Source of the DNA: a virus
Length of the DNA stretch: 27,358 nt
Reading direction: 5' to 3' (one strand)
IMG/VR virus record: IMGVR_UViG_3300021403_000048
Location: 1-27,358 of that record
In this document: one piece after another, positions 25,266 to 27,358 of the stretch
Numbering within the stretch: the first letter of the stretch is position 1
How the letters are laid out: each line of letters opens with the position of its first letter
The notes under the pieces: model-generated
Told to the model about the DNA's origin: nothing
Databases searched by the model: none
What the model saw: only the letters and a program-made list of their open reading frames with translations
Made by a program: the position numbers and the translations under genes

Positions 25266-25886
25266 TTAGTTTTTAATAAATGTGTGTTTTCCTTTTCTAA
25301 CGTTTCTTAGAGAGCACAGTGGTTGGAAATTATACCATCTATTTGCCTCTTGTAATTCTTCTTCTGTATTAACATTTGCTATTGCCTTTCTGTGATCTAA
25401 TTGCCAAGTTTCATTTTCTTTTCCTGTAATCTTTCCCCAATTATTCCAATTCATCCAGGGTTTGAATTGTTGTTCTATATATTGTTTAAATTGTTCTATA
25501 GAACATCCTAGTAATTCTTCTGCTCTTATTATCTTCTTTGTCTTTTTTTTTAATATGAAGTTTTTCTTTTTATACTGAATAAGCGCTTGAGATACTATAA
25601 TTCTTAATTCAAACTTCTTCTTTTTAAACGGATCACGTTCTAGTTTTATAAGAAGTCGTCTTCTCGTTTCTTTTAGTTGATCTTTCGTCCTAGTTTGTTT
25701 CTTTATGTCTTTCTTTTCATATTCTATTCCAAGACAGTTATCAACATAACACCCATAAGCTATTATATTTCCTGTTAAGTGTTGTTCTTTAGTACGATAT
25801 TCTTTTTTTTGATAGAAGAACTTTTCACTTGTTTCAGTATTGGGGTTATTATACCATTCTTCATATGTCATTGGAATTGTTTTCAT
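25266..25886 (-). CDS. HNH homing endonuclease-like protein
   Basis: The 206-aa protein is basic in its first half, suited to DNA binding. The C-terminal half is an HNH nuclease: LLGCSIEQFKQYIEQQFKPWMNW (about 125-147), then TWQLDHRKAIANV with His 165, YNFQPLCSLRNVRKGKH with Asn 186 or 195 and His 201. This is the phage HNH type with the LGCS and LQPL-like landmarks. It probably nicks or cuts DNA and behaves as a selfish gene. A minus-strand CTATTTATTT string lies just before its ATG, possibly a promoter of its own. Confidence 0.8.
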   Translation of the reverse strand: MKTIPMTYEEWYNNPNTETSEKFFYQKKEYRTKEQHLTGNIIAYGCYVDNCLGIEYEKKDIKKQTRTKDQLKETRRRLLIKLERDPFKKKKFELRIIVSQALIQYKKKNFILKKKTKKIIRAEELLGCSIEQFKQYIEQQFKPWMNWNNWGKITGKENETWQLDHRKAIANVNTEEELQEANRWYNFQPLCSLRNVRKGKHTFIKN

Positions 25887-25913
25887 ATCTTTTAAATAAA
25901 TAGAACCATTATT

Positions 25914-25938
25914 GTTATTAACTTAATGTGTTAATAAC
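25914..25938 (-). repeat. Hairpin in minus operon
   Basis: GTTATTAAC (25914-25922) and GTTAATAAC (25930-25938) form a perfect 9-bp inverted repeat with a 7-nt loop. It overlaps the stop codon of the 78-aa gene and lies before the HNH gene. No T-run follows on the minus strand, so it is not a classic terminator. It may stabilise or process RNA, or be an insertion boundary. Confidence 0.5.
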
Positions 25939-26174
25939 TATTTCTTTTTAGACCTCCTGTTAGCCAGGAACTCTTCTAGTTCATTTGACTCTCTCCTAGA
26001 CATCTTGTGCATTGTTGTAAGCGCCCACTGTCGTTCTTTCTGAGCCTTCTGTTGAGCTTTCTTCCAGTTCTCAAATGATTCCTCAAGGAAGTGTAGTTCT
26101 TCTAATTTACGTGCAATACTGTCCTCGTAATTTGCACATATTTCTTCGTGGTAATATTCTTTTGTTTTGCTCAT
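25938..26174 (-). CDS. Small coiled-coil protein
   Basis: The 78-aa protein is almost wholly helical and charged (LEELHFLEESFENWKKAQQKAQKERQ), with a basic end (NRRSKKK). It follows AAAAACAACCACTATG. I do not recognise a family. Size and charge would suit a nucleic-acid or protein-binding early phage protein, but this is only a guess. Confidence 0.58.
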   Translation of the reverse strand: MSKTKEYYHEEICANYEDSIARKLEELHFLEESFENWKKAQQKAQKERQWALTTMHKMSRRESNELEEFLANRRSKKK

Positions 26175-26185
26175 AGTGGTTGTTT

Positions 26186-26551
26186 TTAGAACGATTTAAG
26201 TATGATTTTTTTCCAGTAATTGTCCCTGCATTGTTCCCTTACACGATCTATGTGTTTCATCATATATTCGTGTGCATAATCCTTCAATCTCTTGGCGACC
26301 TTTGGGTCCTTCTTGTAGTTATGCATATAGTTTGTAATATACTTCCTGCTCTTCTCTGGATTCTCTGCTCTGTATTTGGCAGCTTGAGCTCTAAGTCTAT
26401 CTCTTTCTCCAGGTATAGTCTGTCTCCTAAGCGTTTGATATATGTTGATACACTTCTTACAGGAGTGTCCACGTCCATCACGACATAGTTTGATCTTTCT
26501 GAAGTCTTCAATTGGTTTAATTTCACCACACTTTCTACATTCTTTTTTCAT
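26186..26551 (-). CDS. Zinc-ribbon DNA-binding protein, homing-endonuclease-associated type
   Basis: The first 35 residues of this 121-aa protein have the pattern CRKCGEIKPIEDF, then RDGRGHSCKKC, with CxxC pairs at about 5/8 and 31/34. This is the zinc-binding module often found at the N-terminus of phage HNH proteins. The rest is basic and helical (Lys, Arg and Tyr-rich). No HNH or GIY-YIG catalytic core is visible, so it is either a degenerate homing gene or a stand-alone DNA-binding protein. It starts 2 nt after the 55-aa gene. Confidence 0.68.
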   Translation of the reverse strand: MKKECRKCGEIKPIEDFRKIKLCRDGRGHSCKKCINIYQTLRRQTIPGERDRLRAQAAKYRAENPEKSRKYITNYMHNYKKDPKVAKRLKDYAHEYMMKHIDRVREQCRDNYWKKIILKSF

Positions 26552-26553
26552 AA

Positions 26554-26721
26554 TTACTTTGTTAAAAATTTGTTCAGTTCTTCCGTTTCTTTCTTAATAG
26601 ATTTGGTCTTTTTTCTTCTTCCAGTGATTCCCATCTTGAACATTTCTGCTTCGAACTTTGCCATACATTCATTCTTGTGATTTATTCTGGCAAATTGTTG
26701 TTTGTTTAGTGCTTGTGTCAT
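26554..26721 (-). CDS. Small basic protein, unknown
   Basis: This 55-aa frame starts MTQALNKQQFARINHKNECM and continues through FKMGITGRRKKTKSIKKE to FLTK. Its start overlaps the preceding stop by ATGA, and its stop lies 2 nt before the zinc-ribbon gene, so it fits the operon exactly. It is strongly basic and helical. No family is recognised. Confidence 0.62.
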   Translation of the reverse strand: MTQALNKQQFARINHKNECMAKFEAEMFKMGITGRRKKTKSIKKETEELNKFLTK

Positions 26722-26906
26722 TTTAGTTTTGTTATTAGTTTTTCAATAACCATTATTTCTTTCTTATATTCTTTAATGAACATTAGTTTAGGTTTTGATT
26801 CATTTTCTTCTGATTCTATTCTATCAAGAAAGCAATCTCTCTTTACATTGATTGCATCTAATACTTGTTCTAGTTCTTGTTTTGTTAACTTTACTGTCTT
26901 GCTCAT
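26718..26906 (-). CDS. First gene of minus operon, small helical protein
   Basis: The 62-aa protein starts MSKTVKLTKQELEQVLDAIN after AAAAACAACAAAA, a very good start context. An upstream in-frame ATG at 26933 lacks that context and lies close to the promoter, so I reject it. The protein is helical and charged (KLMFIKEYKKEIMVIEKLITKLK). As the first gene behind a consensus host-type promoter, it is probably made early in infection. No family is recognised. Confidence 0.62.
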   Translation of the reverse strand: MSKTVKLTKQELEQVLDAINVKRDCFLDRIESEENESKPKLMFIKEYKKEIMVIEKLITKLK

Positions 26907-26956
26907 TTTTGTTGTTTTTATGAAGAGCTTCACTGCTACTTCTATTAATATATAGT

Positions 26957-26987
26957 CAAAGATATTTCTTATTAATCTAAATACAAA
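26957..26987 (-). promoter_or_regulatory. Bacteroidota-type promoter of minus operon
   Basis: On the minus strand TTTG (26987-26984) is followed by 19 nt and TATCTTTG (26964-26957), a perfect fit to the Bacteroidota consensus TTTG-N19-TAnnTTTG. Transcription would start near 26950, about 45 nt before the first gene. Two more TAnnTTTG strings overlap just upstream (26984-26991, 26998-27005). Confidence 0.8.
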
Positions 26988-27027
26988 ATTATTTTTCCAA
27001 AGTTATTAACATTTGTTGGTTATGTAT

Positions 27028-27062
27028 AAAAAAAAGGAGCCCAGGTTTCCTTCCTGAGCTCC
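27028..27062 (-). terminator. Intrinsic terminator of candidate small RNA
   Basis: On the minus strand GGAGCTCAGG (27062-27053) pairs with CCTGGGCTCC (27045-27036), with one G-U wobble and a 7-nt loop. Eight Ts follow (27035-27028). Confidence 0.9.
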
Positions 27063-27141
27063 AAACTAAAACAACAAAAACTCCAACTTCACTATTTATA
27101 TCTACATCCTTGAGAAGAGAACGACCACTTCTGGGATGACT
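27028..27141 (-). ncRNA. Candidate phage small RNA
   Basis: A Bacteroidota-type promoter (27177-27147) and a strong intrinsic terminator (27062-27028) frame about 110 nt on the minus strand. The longest start-to-stop frame inside is a few codons (for example a GTG frame of eight codons), so no protein is likely. The next gene downstream has its own promoter below the terminator, so the unit seems independent. It could be a trans-acting RNA, or an attenuated leader with regulated read-through into the operon. Confidence 0.55.
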
Positions 27142-27146
27142 TAATG

Positions 27147-27177
27147 CAAAGATACATTATATTATTCTAACTTGCAA
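27147..27177 (-). promoter_or_regulatory. Bacteroidota-type promoter of candidate small RNA
   Basis: On the minus strand TTG (27177-27175), 20 nt, then TATCTTTG (27154-27147). The -7 element is the same octamer as in the operon promoter at 26957. Start of transcription would be near 27140. The -33 element lies in a CTTGCAAG palindrome (27171-27178). Confidence 0.75.
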
Positions 27178-27184
27178 GTATTAT

Positions 27185-27237
27185 TTTTACGGTTTATCGC
27201 AAAAGTTATTGTTTATTTTACGGTTTATCGCAAAAGT
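27185..27237. repeat. Twin 22-bp operator-like direct repeats
   Basis: Two identical 22-bp copies that start TTTTACGGTTTATCGC and end AAAAGT lie at 27185-27206 and 27216-27237. Their 31-bp period is close to three helical turns. Each unit is an imperfect dyad (TTTTxCG...CGxAAAA). They lie directly upstream of the -33 element of the small-RNA promoter, so a regulator bound there would face one side of the DNA. Nothing else codes in this stretch. Confidence 0.75.
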
Positions 27238-27250
27238 GTTAATAGGACTT

Positions 27251-27358
27251 TCAAAATTTGCAAGTCCATAAAAATCTTTTACTCATTTTGCAAATGGCTT
27301 GGTTTATATAATTTCTTAGACTATTTTTTATTGAGTTTAGAGCAAACAGGTTTACCAT
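27251..27358 (-). CDS. Possible partial ORF at window edge
   Basis: A minus-strand frame enters from the right edge (an ATG lies exactly at 27358-27356) and stops at 27251. It encodes 35 residues, beginning MVNLFALNSIKNSLRNY and ending in TCKF. It may be the end of a gene beyond the window, or chance. The rest of 27063-27358 holds the promoter, repeats and a GGACTT/AAGTCC inverted repeat (27245-27267). Confidence 0.2.
   Translation of the reverse strand: MVNLFALNSIKNSLRNYINQAICKMSKRFLWTCKF

Noticed and set aside
26180-26529. Plus-strand 102-aa and minus-strand 81-aa frames over the zinc-ribbon gene
   Set aside because: The zinc-ribbon frame has the CxxC motifs, exact operon spacing and start context; the others are shadows.
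26718-26933. Longer start (26933) for the first minus-operon gene
   Set aside because: The ATG at 26906 follows AAAAACAACAAAA, the strong start context of this phage; the upstream ATG lacks it and lies within about 20 nt of the predicted transcript start.
27245-27267. GGACTT/AAGTCC inverted repeat as a terminator
   Set aside because: The stem is only 6 bp with an 11-nt loop and no T-run follows on either strand.

Overview
The window looks like about 27 kb of a tailed phage (or prophage) of a Bacteroidota host, and reads as a siphovirus. Four signs point to this host. The DNA is AT-rich. Genes start after A-rich leaders (AAAACAAAAATG, AATAACTATG) with no Shine-Dalgarno sequence. Two minus-strand promoters fit the Bacteroidota pattern TTG/TTTG - 19 or 20 nt - TAnnTTTG. 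The structural proteins resemble those I know from Bacteroidota phages. No integrase, tRNA, CRISPR array, endolysin or replication gene is visible, so lytic or temperate lifestyle cannot be decided.

Plus strand, 1-23308, is the packaging and virion module. In order it holds a small HAD-like phosphatase, terminase small and large subunits, a giant 1805-aa fibre/adhesin, three small neck or fibre proteins, two large tail-tip/baseplate proteins, an all-repeat adhesin of 303 aa, a GIY-YIG homing endonuclease, the tape measure protein, a tail assembly chaperone with a probable -1 frameshift extension, an XkdF-type prohead protease, a scaffold-like protein, the major capsid protein, a tail tube-like protein, a small virion protein, the portal, a head-tail adaptor and a holin-like membrane protein. 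After the terminase the modules run fibre-tip-tape-capsid-portal, the reverse of the lambda/HK97 order, although all are transcribed in one direction. Terminators follow the capsid and tail-tube genes. A bidirectional terminator closes the module at 23294-23319. Several longer intergenic gaps carry a C(A/T)ATTTATA-like element that may be a phage late promoter.

Minus strand, 26906-23318, is a tight operon of about eleven small genes read from a consensus host-type promoter at 26957-26987, so it is probably early. It includes a Cys-rich zinc-ribbon protein, an HNH endonuclease beside a NUMOD1-type DNA-binding protein, a protein with an HExxE metal-site-like motif, a 40-aa membrane peptide, and a lipoprotein that converges on the holin-like gene.

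The right end, 27028-27358, holds what looks like an independent minus-strand transcription unit: twin 22-bp operator-like repeats, a strong Bacteroidota-type promoter, about 110 nt without a sizeable ORF, and an intrinsic terminator. This is a candidate phage small RNA. The most distinctive protein feature is the spread of YadA-head-like (left-handed beta-roll) repeats over three virion proteins. One is fused to a tail-terminator-like domain, one to a tail-tip protein, and one is almost entirely repeat.
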